Shown here piece by piece: positions 17,912 to 25,567 of a stretch of DNA of 43,327 bases. The DNA comes from an uncultured Porphyromonadaceae bacterium (GTDB lineage Bacteria > Bacteroidota > Bacteroidia > Bacteroidales > Muribaculaceae). The position numbers were made by a program, and so were the translations under genes. How positions within the stretch are numbered: the stretch's first letter is position 1; each line of letters begins with the position of its first letter. Below the pieces are notes generated by a model. The model saw only the letters and a program-made list of their open reading frames with translations. It searched no databases and was not told where the DNA came from. The stretch spans positions 1-43,327 of the forward strand of contig CAMWIH010000004.1 in assembly GCA_947174305.1 (NCBI GenBank), read 5' to 3'.

Positions 17912-19220
17912 TAAAAAGATGGCTGCTCAGAGAGCGCAGGGCGCGTTCCTTATCTTCTGCACGGATCAGGAAGGATATGTTATAGTTGCTGCCTCCGAAA
18001 GAGATCATGCGTGTGGGGATATCGCGCATTGCATCGAGTGCCTTTGCCTCAAAGCCTGCGTGGGTCCATTCCATATCGCCCACTACGCAGACGATGCACA
18101 TATCGGTATCGACAGTCACGGTGCCATATTTTTTCAGATCGTCAACAATTGCTTTCAGATGAGTGGTGTCGTCGATTGATAACGACACTCCCACTTCCGA
18201 GGTGCATATCATGTCGATGGAAGTGCGGTAGCTTTCGAAGATTTCAAACACCTTGCGCAGGAAGCCGTGAGCCAATAGCATACGGCTCGACTTGATTTTT
18301 ATGGCTGTGATATTGTCTTTTGCAGCCACTGCCTTTATGCGCTTGCTGTCTATTTTATTGCAGATTATTGTGCCCGGGGCATCGGGTTCCATAGTGTTGA
18401 GCAGACGCACCGGTATGTTGGCGAACTTTGCGGGCTGTATGCAGGTGGGGTGAAGGATCTTCGCACCGAAATATGCCAGCTCGGCGGCTTCCTCGAAATG
18501 GAGGGTGCGCACAGGTGAGGTTTTTTCTACAAATCTCGGGTCGTTATTATGCATACCGTCGATATCAGTCCATATCTGGATTTCATCAGCATTCACGGCC
18601 GCCCCGATTAACGATGCGGAGTAGTCACTGCCTCCGCGTTTGAGGTTGTCAACCTCTCCGTATGCATTCCGGCAGATGAATCCTTGAGTGATGTAGATGT
18701 CGGCCTCCGGGAGCTCGCGGAGAAGACGCGCCAGTTTATCCTTTATCTTGGCTGTGTCGGGTTCGCCATTTTCATCGGTGCGCATGAAGTCTAAGGCGGG
18801 AATCATGCAGGCGTTGACACCGCGTTCAAGCATAAGGTTGAGCATCATTCGGGTTGAAAGCAATTCCCCTTGCGAAACAATCACCTTCTCCTCATGAGGC
18901 GTGAAGACATCCTTGGTGAAGGTGCGTATATAGTCAAAATGTCCGCGTATGGCATCGATGGTTTGTTCGCGGTATTCTTCGGTGGAATATAATTCTTCTG
19001 CGTGACGGAGATATGTCTGTTCCAGACGGTTGATCACGTCGTTTGCCCCTTCCGGGTTCTTCTTATAAAGATAATCCGAAATTTCAATCAGGGTATTGGT
19101 GGTTTTGGACATGGCGGAGAGAACTACTATTTTTTGCTCTCCGTCGTTTACAAGCGTTGCGACCTCCTTGATCCGTTGGGGGGAACCTACGGATGTGCCG
19201 CCGAATTTCAAGACTTTCAT
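17901..19220 (-). CDS. lysC: Aspartate kinase
   Basis: 439 residues. It phosphorylates aspartate, the first step toward lysine, threonine and methionine. The N-terminal KFGGTSVG (5-12) is the family signature, the catalytic domain extends to about 290 (with GGSDYSASLIGAAV), and two ACT domains occupy the C-terminus for feedback control. It is a monofunctional enzyme without a homoserine dehydrogenase part. Co-transcription with lysA suggests it is the lysine-dedicated isozyme. A -7 box lies about 28 bases before the ATG. Confidence 0.95.
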   Translation of the reverse strand: MKVLKFGGTSVGSPQRIKEVATLVNDGEQKIVVLSAMSKTTNTLIEISDYLYKKNPEGANDVINRLEQTYLRHAEELYSTEEYREQTIDAIRGHFDYIRTFTKDVFTPHEEKVIVSQGELLSTRMMLNLMLERGVNACMIPALDFMRTDENGEPDTAKIKDKLARLLRELPEADIYITQGFICRNAYGEVDNLKRGGSDYSASLIGAAVNADEIQIWTDIDGMHNNDPRFVEKTSPVRTLHFEEAAELAYFGAKILHPTCIQPAKFANIPVRLLNTMEPDAPGTIICNKIDSKRIKAVAAKDNITAIKIKSSRMLLAHGFLRKVFEIFESYRTSIDMICTSEVGVSLSIDDTTHLKAIVDDLKKYGTVTVDTDMCIVCVVGDMEWTHAGFEAKALDAMRDIPTRMISFGGSNYNISFLIRAEDKERALRSLSSHLFNEE

Positions 19221-19247
19221 ATTATCTCATTCTGGGTATTTGATTTG

Positions 19248-19255
19248 CAAAATTA
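19248..19255 (-). promoter_or_regulatory. -7 box of the lysC-lysA operon
   Basis: Minus-strand octamer TAATTTTG, an exact TAnnTTTG match, leaving a leader of about 20 bases before lysC. The -33 element is not evident. Confidence 0.5.
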
Positions 19256-19351
19256 CATAATTCGGAGCGAATTGAGGATTATATGTCGGAATTATGTTGC
19301 TGTTTAATTAATTTTTATATTTCACTGCAATTAATTGGCATTATGCATATA

Positions 19352-19359
19352 TAATTTTG
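19352..19359 (+). promoter_or_regulatory. -7 box of the 153-residue orphan gene
   Basis: TAATTTTG matches TAnnTTTG exactly, giving a leader of about 70 bases before the ATG at 19434. Confidence 0.45.
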
Positions 19360-19433
19360 TAAGCGGATAAGGATATGGAATGAAAAAACTACAAACCGAT
19401 CCTGTGGAATAATAAGGAAAGTATCACTAAAAA

Positions 19434-19895
19434 ATGACAACTATGGATAGAGTGGCGACATTACGTCTTGGAGAGGGAGTTCATGGAGATAGTTATTACA
19501 AGCATGTTTATGCAGATTCTCGCGAGCGGTTCAACACCCCGTTCGGTAGCCGAAAGCCGATACGATATGGCGACCGTTTGTTTGCACGCATTGTGATGCG
19601 TGGCCGCACGGTGGTTGAGTTCGTGTTGAACCAGGTGAGCGATATGACAGAATTGTTAGGGGAACTCCGTAAAAAAGTGAAAGGATTGCGTGGCTTGGCC
19701 AAGGTGTATGTACGCAATTATTCCCGAGGCTGGAGCATGGAGCAGCCTTTGATGCTTTATGCCTCTTCATGTCAGCGAAACATTCCGGCTTCTAATTCCG
19801 AATTTCCATCTGATTTGTTCTCCGGTGGGATGCCGGAAGGCACAACAGTGGCTCAGCCTGAGAGGAGGATGCTTTTCCCCTGGGAGGTGCATTAA
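19434..19895 (+). CDS. Conserved-looking protein of unknown function
   Basis: 153 residues with no signal peptide or membrane segment. The N-terminal half contains RFNTPFGSRKPIRYGD and a helix LGELRKKVKGLRGLAKVYVRN; the end reads RRMLFPWEVH. The even codon use, exact -7 box and lack of any better frame support a real gene. I recall similar short proteins ending in MLFPWE in other Bacteroidales, but can attach no function. It converges on tatC with an 8-base gap. An alternative start is the ATG three codons in (19443). Confidence 0.65.
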   Translation: MTTMDRVATLRLGEGVHGDSYYKHVYADSRERFNTPFGSRKPIRYGDRLFARIVMRGRTVVEFVLNQVSDMTELLGELRKKVKGLRGLAKVYVRNYSRGWSMEQPLMLYASSCQRNIPASNSEFPSDLFSGGMPEGTTVAQPERRMLFPWEVH

Positions 19896-19903
19896 GCCAT
19901 GGA

Positions 19904-20716
19904 TTATTCCGATTCCTCTTCAATAGGTTTGGCCCATTTTTTCAATACCAGAATACTCAGTTCATAGAGTGCATAAATAGGGATTGTTACCATCACAAGG
20001 GTGAAGAGGTCGGGCGGTGTTATTATGGCGGCTATGATCATGATTATCACGAATGCGTATGGACGGTATCGTTTAAGCATCATGGCGTCGATGAATCCCA
20101 TCTTTCCTAATATGAACGCGAACACGGGGAGCTGAAACACTATCCCCATCATGAATGCCAGAGTGGTGAAGGTGGATATATATGAGTCGAGCGTAATGGT
20201 ATTGGTGATTTCCTTATCCACTTGATAGGTAGCCAGAAATTGAAAGGAGATGGGGAAGAGGATAAAATAGGTCATAAGCAGACCTATGATGAAGAGCAGA
20301 TAAATTATGCCGGCCACAAGATAGGAATAGCGCTTCTCGCTATCGTAAAGTGCCGGAGAGATGAAGCGGAAGAGCTCTGTCAGGATATAAGGTGAGGCAA
20401 ACAGTGCGCCCAGAATGCAGGAGACAGTGACGTGAGTCATAAACTGGGCCGATAGTTCGGTGCTTATGAGGGGGATGCTGTATTCATCAAATTTGAAGTC
20501 GATGTTCATCCTCCTGAGCATTCCTTCTATCCATTGGAAGGTGCAGAAATCGGAATTATGGGGTGCGAGGAGAATCTTGAAGGTCTCGTTTTTGAAACAG
20601 AATATGATTATGGCGAGGATTATCACCACAAGTAGTATTCTGAAGAGCATCTTGCGTAACACGTCAAGATGCTCTCCAAAAGTTAAAAGGGTGCCATTCT
20701 GTTCCTGCTCACTCAT
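19904..20716 (-). CDS. tatC: Tat translocase subunit TatC
   Basis: Polytopic membrane protein that recognises twin-arginine signal peptides and forms the core of the Tat pore. I place the start at 20716 (MSEQEQNGT), giving 270 residues. That ATG overlaps the tatA stop (ATGAGTGA) and precedes the conserved cytoplasmic motif [15 protein letters not shown], the family's usual (F)xEHLxELR. A longer reading to 20782 would only add residues lying over tatA. Six hydrophobic segments are visible, with the typical [13 protein letters not shown] loop (PxLy/xxE motif). It is the last gene of the CXXX-repeat operon and presumably exports its Tat-signal precursor. Confidence 0.93.
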   Translation of the reverse strand: MSEQEQNGTLLTFGEHLDVLRKMLFRILLVVIILAIIIFCFKNETFKILLAPHNSDFCTFQWIEGMLRRMNIDFKFDEYSIPLISTELSAQFMTHVTVSCILGALFASPYILTELFRFISPALYDSEKRYSYLVAGIIYLLFIIGLLMTYFILFPISFQFLATYQVDKEITNTITLDSYISTFTTLAFMMGIVFQLPVFAFILGKMGFIDAMMLKRYRPYAFVIIMIIAAIITPPDLFTLVMVTIPIYALYELSILVLKKWAKPIEEESE

Positions 20717-20972
20717 TTCCCATCTCTTTGGAAGTTTCTGATGCCGGGAGGGAACCGGTATTGCTGAGATGGGCGTCGGCACGGCGTTGTATCTCCTCTT
20801 CTACGCGTCGGTTCATCTCCTCCTCCGTTGGCTCGCTCATGCCCTCCTTGAAACTCTTCACACCTTTTCCCATACCCTTCATAAGCTCGGGAAGTTTCTT
20901 ACCTCCGAAGATAAGGAGGATGACAGCGGAGATAAGTATAATCTCCGTTGCCCCAATCATGCATAGTATCAT
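20709..20972 (-). CDS. tatA: Tat translocase subunit TatA
   Basis: 87 residues when started at [11 protein letters not shown] (20972), which overlaps the upstream stop by ATGA. The alternative start at 20999 lies inside the upstream gene. One N-terminal membrane helix (about 3-20), the [12 protein letters not shown] hinge and the amphipathic helix ([12 protein letters not shown]) are typical of TatA, followed by a charged tail. TatA oligomerises to form the conducting part of the Tat system. Coupled translation with its neighbours on both sides ties it to the peptide-modification operon. Confidence 0.93.
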   Translation of the reverse strand: MILCMIGATEIILISAVILLIFGGKKLPELMKGMGKGVKSFKEGMSEPTEEEMNRRVEEEIQRRADAHLSNTGSLPASETSKEMGNE

Positions 20973-21244
20973 TCCGGTGTAACTAAATAGATTGCACAAT
21001 CATTGAAATCAATCTCCCAGTGGCCATCGGGTGCTGACTCCCATTGATATTTGGTGGCCATAGCGTCCCACCAGTTCTGGAACCTGGTTCCTGTTTCTCC
21101 CATATCTTTCACAAGCTTTTCATAAAGCTCTGTGTTATCAACGGTTAGAATCTTAGCCAATTCGTTGAGGCCATTTCTGCGCTCAAACAAAGTCTGTATC
21201 TCATCGCGTTCAGCTTCTGTGACGCGTCCAATCTCTTTTTTCAT
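20969..21244 (-). CDS. CXXX-repeat peptide modification system protein
   Basis: 91 residues, cytoplasmic and mostly helical, with no signal peptide ([19 protein letters not shown]; then [14 protein letters not shown] and a [10 protein letters not shown] ending). Its size, motif content and position match the small protein that accompanies CXXX-repeat radical SAM cassettes in Bacteroides, named in TIGRFAM style 'CXXX repeat peptide modification system protein' (from memory). Its role is unknown; it may bind the precursor or the maturases. It lies 6 bases after the secreted 136-residue gene and overlaps tatA by 4 bases. Confidence 0.7.
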   Translation of the reverse strand: MKKEIGRVTEAERDEIQTLFERRNGLNELAKILTVDNTELYEKLVKDMGETGTRFQNWWDAMATKYQWESAPDGHWEIDFNDCAIYLVTPE

Positions 21245-21250
21245 CTGTCG

Positions 21251-21661
21251 TTATCGTTTATGGAATTCAGCATAGCAATTCCGATTGTTTATTGGTACTA
21301 ATCGAACAACCGTGTTAGAATTGTTTATAAGCAAAGATTGTGATCCCCAGGTAAATACATACCAGCCATTATTAGTGCCGGAATAACTGTAATTATTATC
21401 TCCTGCCATTGGAAGAGCGTACACGTTTGTTGCACCCCAAGGGGTAACTGTTGTGCCGGTTACAATAAGTTTAGACATCATCCCTGGTACCTCAAATAGA
21501 GTTATTTTTAACGAGGTGGTTCCTAAACTTGTTACATTACGATTAATCCGACTCCCATTTTCGTAGGAACAAACATAATCAAAGTTCCCACCTATTTGTT
21601 GAGCACCAACCGGAGTTAGGGTAGAAATAAGTAAAGCTATAATAAGAAGTATCTTTTTCAT
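21251..21661 (-). CDS. Small secreted protein of the CXXX operon
   Basis: 136 residues with a clear Sec signal peptide (MKKILLIIALLISTLTPVGA, cleavage near AQQ). The mature part of about 115 residues is beta-rich, with two Cys (in DYVCSYEN and NRNCYAEF) that could form a disulfide. I recognise no family. It overlaps the SPASM-type maturase gene by 4 bases (ATGA) and precedes the modification-system gene by 6, so it belongs to the operon. A periplasmic or surface partner for the exported peptide is a reasonable guess. Confidence 0.65.
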   Translation of the reverse strand: MKKILLIIALLISTLTPVGAQQIGGNFDYVCSYENGSRINRNVTSLGTTSLKITLFEVPGMMSKLIVTGTTVTPWGATNVYALPMAGDNNYSYSGTNNGWYVFTWGSQSLLINNSNTVVRLVPINNRNCYAEFHKR

Positions 21662-22584
21662 TTGTTTATAATTTTTTCAAAAGGATCAAGATAAGATATT
21701 TCATCAATGTTCATTGCATTAATATCTACTTCCTCTTTGTTTAATTCTTGTATGATTTTCCTTGCAGCCTCTCTTTCGAGATGAGCCATGACGCATTGTT
21801 CGTGACCGGGAGTGTTGACTTCGAGAGTGTATTTCTTGTTGAGCCAAACGCAACGACGACATTGCCATGCGTCGCAATTCCGGCAGATAGGGGCATGGTC
21901 GAGACGGAACAGTTGAGGATTCTTCACATCCGGTCCTTGTTCAATCGATCCAACAGGTTTCTCACCGGTGTAATAGAAAGCGGGACAGATATATAGATTC
22001 CCGTCGGGAGCCAAAGTCAGTGACTCCCATCCGGCATTGCAATTATTCATCTCCGTCAAAACCATACGGTCGGTAATGATATTGACCTGAAGATCATGGC
22101 CTGATTTCATTTCCTCCAACACTTTATCAGACAGTATGGAAAGGGAATTACGATAAGTCTCTATATCCGAATCATAAAAATTCTCAGGATCGGTTATCAC
22201 CACATTTACACGGGCTGCTTTCTCCAAAAGAGGGGATAGGGTTTCAGGCTTTTCAAGAATATCAGATAAAGAAATCCTTGCAACTACTGTCGCTGCTTCC
22301 GGACATAGACCATAATCCCTAGGCTCAGATACGATAACATCCGCGTCCGTTGTTAATGACACAGGAACAATATTCACATGGTCGATAGAGGAGATTATCT
22401 CCTTGTAGTCTTCCGGCAATTCATAGTCAGGCCAAACGAACTGGACATTCAGATTCTCTATCATGGCGAATCTGACCCCCTTTTTGAGATCCTCCTTTGA
22501 AATGAGTTTTCGTTCTCTTTTGCTGTCATAGTGACAGAAAGAGACGGAGGAGTCATCGAGAAGTATTATCAGGTATTTCAGCAT
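21658..22584 (-). CDS. CXXX-repeat peptide maturase, SPASM domain without radical SAM core
   Basis: 308 residues. The N-terminal 170 residues have no CxxxCxxC cluster motif, so it is not itself a radical SAM enzyme. The C-terminal part has seven Cys in a SPASM arrangement: Cys182 and Cys200 (C-x12-G-x4-C), then Cys234, Cys237, Cys242, Cys245 and Cys264. Such domains hold auxiliary Fe-S clusters. Relatives are named 'CXXX repeat peptide maturase' in Bacteroides cassettes (recalled). It probably works with the radical SAM protein whose gene overlaps its start by 7 bases. The N-terminal part looks like a degenerate TIM-barrel or receiver-like alpha/beta fold. Confidence 0.75.
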   Translation of the reverse strand: MLKYLIILLDDSSVSFCHYDSKRERKLISKEDLKKGVRFAMIENLNVQFVWPDYELPEDYKEIISSIDHVNIVPVSLTTDADVIVSEPRDYGLCPEAATVVARISLSDILEKPETLSPLLEKAARVNVVITDPENFYDSDIETYRNSLSILSDKVLEEMKSGHDLQVNIITDRMVLTEMNNCNAGWESLTLAPDGNLYICPAFYYTGEKPVGSIEQGPDVKNPQLFRLDHAPICRNCDAWQCRRCVWLNKKYTLEVNTPGHEQCVMAHLEREAARKIIQELNKEEVDINAMNIDEISYLDPFEKIINK

Positions 22585-23852
22585 ATCGGACTTTGGTGTT
22601 TAGGACGGTTCAATTCAAATTCCTCACGTTTCCCTTCGAGTTCAAGTTTGCGGAAAAGTTTGTTCCAATAGTAGTTATTGGCTCTTACACGCGCCTTGTG
22701 CATCTTGCAGATGGCGGTTGAACGTTGATAAATGGTATCCGTTTCGGCAGCATCATAGTTCTCTCCTTGGCACCATGCGCAGCCCGAGGCTATCTCGCAG
22801 TCGATACATTTCTGTGGAGACTGAGTTGTCCGGTCGAGGGTAAGGAATGGACGCAGTTTATTCTGGTCAATTCCATCTCTGACATTCCCAATTATTATCG
22901 GTTTCTTTTCTCGAAGAGAATATGCAGCGAAACGAGTGCATGGGTAGAAATTGCCGGCCGCGTCAATTGAAAGCATTTTCCCGGCACCGCACCAGTTGTG
23001 GTTATCTTCAACCGGATCAAGAGGTTTGCCAATATCTTCCTTAAAGAAAGAGCAGGCATTATCTATGTATAAATTATCATCGATAATGGTGTCTGCAAGT
23101 TTCATGAGTTGTTCTTCAAAGCGTATATCATCACTGGGATACCATACATTCTCAAATACAACATTAATATTGACTTCGTGGATTCCTAAGGAGAATAAAT
23201 GGATTACTGATTCATAGATATATGGGATATCAGCAGTGCTGATTGTAACTTTTGTACTTGCGCCGGGGAATTGTTTCAACCACAGAGGAATGTTTTTTAC
23301 TACGTCAACATAACTTCCTCTTTCTTCCTCTCCTTTCCATATTCGGTTTAGATCATGCTTTCTTTTTGTTCCGTCAATTGTGATTCCTATTGAAAGATGA
23401 TGGTAATATTTATTAATATAATTCTGCACTTTAGGGGAATCGTAATTTATTCCATTAGTGGAGAAGCTGAACATGTGGTTGGTGAACCAGGGATGATTCA
23501 ACCTATAAAGCTCAGCTGTGATATAATCACATATCTTTTCAATAAGATTAATTTCAAGGAATGGTTCGCCTCCTATAAAGTCCCATATAACAGCTGGTTG
23601 ATGAAATAGAGTGCGATTGCTAAGTATATAATCAATAGCTTTTTTTGCTGTCTCAAACGACATACGCTCTTTTTCATTCTTTCCTACCAGATAGCAATAT
23701 TTACAAGCAAGCTGACAATCCTTGGTAACAATGAACGTAATATTTTTTGCTGCACCTGACTGCCAATCTTTTGTTAGCATGGCAGTCAGGTCGGAAGCTT
23801 TATTTTCCATAAGGGAAATGAGATATTTAAAGGAATGATACAATCTTTCCAA
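22578..23852 (-). CDS. Radical SAM peptide maturase, CXXX-repeat target family
   Basis: 424 residues. Cys46, Cys50 and Cys53 (CQLACKYC) bind the radical SAM 4Fe-4S cluster; GGEP at 94-97 contacts SAM. The C-terminal SPASM domain has all seven Cys: 288, 305, 349, 352, 358, 361 and 382. These enzymes install carbon or thioether crosslinks in ribosomal peptides. It lies 16 bases after the Cys-repeat precursor gene, its obvious substrate. A second start (Met15, MENKASD) is possible, since the first 14 residues are not needed for the fold. The crosslink type cannot be read from the sequence. Confidence 0.88.
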   Translation of the reverse strand: MERLYHSFKYLISLMENKASDLTAMLTKDWQSGAAKNITFIVTKDCQLACKYCYLVGKNEKERMSFETAKKAIDYILSNRTLFHQPAVIWDFIGGEPFLEINLIEKICDYITAELYRLNHPWFTNHMFSFSTNGINYDSPKVQNYINKYYHHLSIGITIDGTKRKHDLNRIWKGEEERGSYVDVVKNIPLWLKQFPGASTKVTISTADIPYIYESVIHLFSLGIHEVNINVVFENVWYPSDDIRFEEQLMKLADTIIDDNLYIDNACSFFKEDIGKPLDPVEDNHNWCGAGKMLSIDAAGNFYPCTRFAAYSLREKKPIIIGNVRDGIDQNKLRPFLTLDRTTQSPQKCIDCEIASGCAWCQGENYDAAETDTIYQRSTAICKMHKARVRANNYYWNKLFRKLELEGKREEFELNRPKHQSPIC

Positions 23853-23868
23853 TCAATAAGTTAAGGAA

Positions 23869-24183
23869 TTAGTAACGATTGCTGCTTGTGTCGCAACCGC
23901 CTGAGCATGATCTGTAGCAACTGCCCTTACATGTCGTATCACAACCAGTGTGGCATGTGTAATAACAGTTAGCGGAATGACATGATGTTTGACAGCCGGC
24001 ACAGATTCTTGAGCAGGCGGCAGTACATCCATCATTACATCCTGTTGAAGGCAGATCAGATGCTTTCCCAAGTAGAGGCATATTTGCAATAGCGATAGCA
24101 CCAAGGATAGGGAGAGCCGATTTTGCAGCTTTCTTGAAGAACTGGCGACGTGACTGAAGCTCTTCGTTTCTCTTATCTTTCAT
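23869..24183 (-). CDS. CXXX-repeat Tat-exported precursor peptide
   Basis: 104 residues. The N-terminus carries a twin-arginine signal: SRRQFFK (11-17), then a hydrophobic stretch (ALPILGAIAIANMPLL, 23-38) and a likely cleavage around GKA. The C-terminal half has 13 Cys at 49, 53, 57, 61, 64, 68, 73, 77, 81, 85, 89, 93 and 97, i.e. every fourth residue except for one 3 and one 5 spacing. Spacers are small or polar (Gly, Ser, Thr, Ala, Asp, His). The family is known as radical SAM targets with CXXX repeats in Bacteroides. The Tat signal implies export after modification. Its ATG overlaps the stop of a possible upstream 70-codon ORF. Confidence 0.88.
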   Translation of the reverse strand: MKDKRNEELQSRRQFFKKAAKSALPILGAIAIANMPLLGKASDLPSTGCNDGCTAACSRICAGCQTSCHSANCYYTCHTGCDTTCKGSCYRSCSGGCDTSSNRY

Positions 24184-24392
24184 GATGAATTTATGATGTC
24201 CTCCCGACTCTCCTGTGAGAACTTTATGTATATAAAACGAAAAACGTGAGGGTCTGTACCTGTTGCTCGTTCCGCTTTTAGAGGCTCTCGCATTGCCTTA
24301 CTCCGTAGAACGAGCAACGCAGAGGCCTCACGCAAATATGTAAATATGCGTTTAAAAGCATATACCTTCTCACGAAGGCTATGCCATAGCAT
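24180..24392 (-). CDS. Doubtful leader ORF upstream of the precursor
   Basis: A 70-codon ORF whose TGA overlaps the precursor ATG (ATGA). It spans the inverted repeat at 24245-24332 and has a basic, unstructured-looking product (LLVLRSKAMREPLKAERATG). I vaguely recall similar strings as small hypothetical ORFs scattered in other Bacteroidales, which would make it part of a dispersed repeat rather than a gene. The stop-start overlap would still allow translational coupling. Confidence 0.2.
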   Translation of the reverse strand: MLWHSLREKVYAFKRIFTYLREASALLVLRSKAMREPLKAERATGTDPHVFRFIYIKFSQESREDIINSS

Positions 24393-24548
24393 CTACTTAC
24401 ATATCCACAAGGCGTCTAACGTTGCTAATTCTTGACGGAGTTATGAATTTGCGAGATTCCTAAAAGCCAAGAAAGAGTTTCGATATACGCTTTCTAATAA
24501 AATTATCATACCCACCCCTAAGCCCATATCGGGCCTCTGAATACGATA
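24184..24548 (-). promoter_or_regulatory. Long structured 5' leader of the CXXX operon
   Basis: About 365 bases between the predicted transcription start and the precursor ATG. An extended inverted repeat covers 24245-24332. Its inner stem is 11 bp perfect (24262-24272 with 24308-24318), with outer arms CGTGAGG/CCTCACG (24245-24251 with 24326-24332) and TCTG/CAGA between. The leader looks too long and too structured for a plain 5' end, but I do not recognise a known riboswitch. Confidence 0.5.
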
Positions 24549-24556
24549 TGCGGAGG

Positions 24557-24587
24557 CAAAGTTAAATTATATTTCTGATTTTTGCAA
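24557..24587 (-). promoter_or_regulatory. Promoter of the CXXX operon
   Basis: On the minus strand, TTGC (24587-24584), 19 bases, then TAACTTTG (24564-24557): a good match to the Bacteroidetes consensus in both boxes and spacing. The predicted start is near 24549-24553. Confidence 0.6.
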
Positions 24588-24627
24588 CAAAAATTTTAAT
24601 CTTATTTCAAATTGCTGTTTTTTATTG

Positions 24628-24635
24628 TAAATTTG
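24628..24635 (+). promoter_or_regulatory. -7 box of the first Rpn gene
   Basis: TAAATTTG, an exact TAnnTTTG match, about 20 bases from predicted start to ATG at 24659. It is divergent from the CXXX promoter. Confidence 0.5.
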
Positions 24636-24658
24636 TAATATAATAATGAAATTAGGAT

Positions 24659-25549
24659 ATGGATGATAACAGCTATATTAGGTTTGACTGGTTCATGAAG
24701 CACATGCTTCGTGACAAATCGAATTTTGAGATACTCGAAGGCCTCATCACTGTTCTTCTCGGTGAGGAGGTCAAGATTGTCGAGATACTTGAGAGCGAGG
24801 GGAACCAGGAGTCTGACGATGATAAGTTCAACCGTGTCGATATAAAGGCGAAGAACAGCAAGGGGCATATCATAATTGTGGAGGTGCAACTTACGCGTCA
24901 GCTTTATTATCTGCAACGCATCCTTTATGGCACTTGCAAGGCCATTACTGAACATATCAATATAGGGGATAAATATGATCAGGTCAAGAAAGTCTATTCG
25001 ATAAGCCTTCTGTATTGTGAATACGGGCAGGGAGACGATTACGTGTATCATGGCGAGACCCGGTTCAAGGGGATTCACACCGGCACCGATCTGTTGGTCA
25101 ATACCAAAGAGGAAGGCGTGATTGTGCCTCATCTTCCCAAAGAAGTTTTTCCGGAATATTATCTGGTCAGGGTTAACTCCTACGACAAGATACCTGATTC
25201 ACCTCTTGATGAATGGATGACCTATCTGAAGACCGGCAAGGTAAAGGAGAACACCCGTGTTCCGGGTCTCCGGCAGGTTAAAGAGAAACTCCGTTTGATG
25301 TCGATGAGTGTAGAGGAACGTCGTGCATACGACCGCCACATGGACAACATCATGGTTCAGAATGATGTTCTCGACACCGCCCGCGAGGAAGGTCGCGAGG
25401 AAGGTCGCGAGGAAGGCTTGGCGGAGGGTCTTGCTCAAGGAACATTAAATGTTGCCAAGAACATGATAAGTATGAATCTACCTGATGAAATAATTGCGCA
25501 GGCTACAGGTTTAAGTGTCGAAGAGATTCAGGAAATAAGAAAGAATTAA
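24659..25549 (+). CDS. Rpn/PDDEXK_2-family nuclease, first tandem copy
   Basis: 296 residues of the Rpn (recombination-promoting nuclease) / PD-(D/E)XK 'putative transposase' family (PF12784-like). The active site region is RVDIKAK followed by IIIVEVQ, in which the family's EVQ replaces ExK. The C-terminus has a short run of EGREEG repeats (about 244-262) and ends in the typical helix pair DEIIAQATGLSVEEI. Rpn proteins cut DNA and, in E. coli, are linked to defence and recombination. The gene has its own promoter and is followed 18 bases later by a near-identical copy. The two share a 509-bp block without a single difference. Confidence 0.85.
   Translation: MDDNSYIRFDWFMKHMLRDKSNFEILEGLITVLLGEEVKIVEILESEGNQESDDDKFNRVDIKAKNSKGHIIIVEVQLTRQLYYLQRILYGTCKAITEHINIGDKYDQVKKVYSISLLYCEYGQGDDYVYHGETRFKGIHTGTDLLVNTKEEGVIVPHLPKEVFPEYYLVRVNSYDKIPDSPLDEWMTYLKTGKVKENTRVPGLRQVKEKLRLMSMSVEERRAYDRHMDNIMVQNDVLDTAREEGREEGREEGLAEGLAQGTLNVAKNMISMNLPDEIIAQATGLSVEEIQEIRKN
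24860..25368 (+). repeat. Identical 509-bp block, copy A
   Basis: Identical by eye to 25769-26277 (offset 909) across the central part of both Rpn genes. Sequence on both sides differs at many silent sites. Confidence 0.9.
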
Positions 25550-25567
25550 GCAAATTAAAGATAGGAT

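Noticed and set aside
20717-20782. Longer tatC start
   Set aside because: The extra 22 residues lie over tatA in another frame and look non-coding; the ATG at 20716 overlaps the tatA stop as expected for coupling.
23853-24104. 83-codon minus-strand ORF overlapping the Cys-repeat gene
   Set aside because: It is another frame of the precursor; the Cys pattern and Tat signal identify the correct frame.
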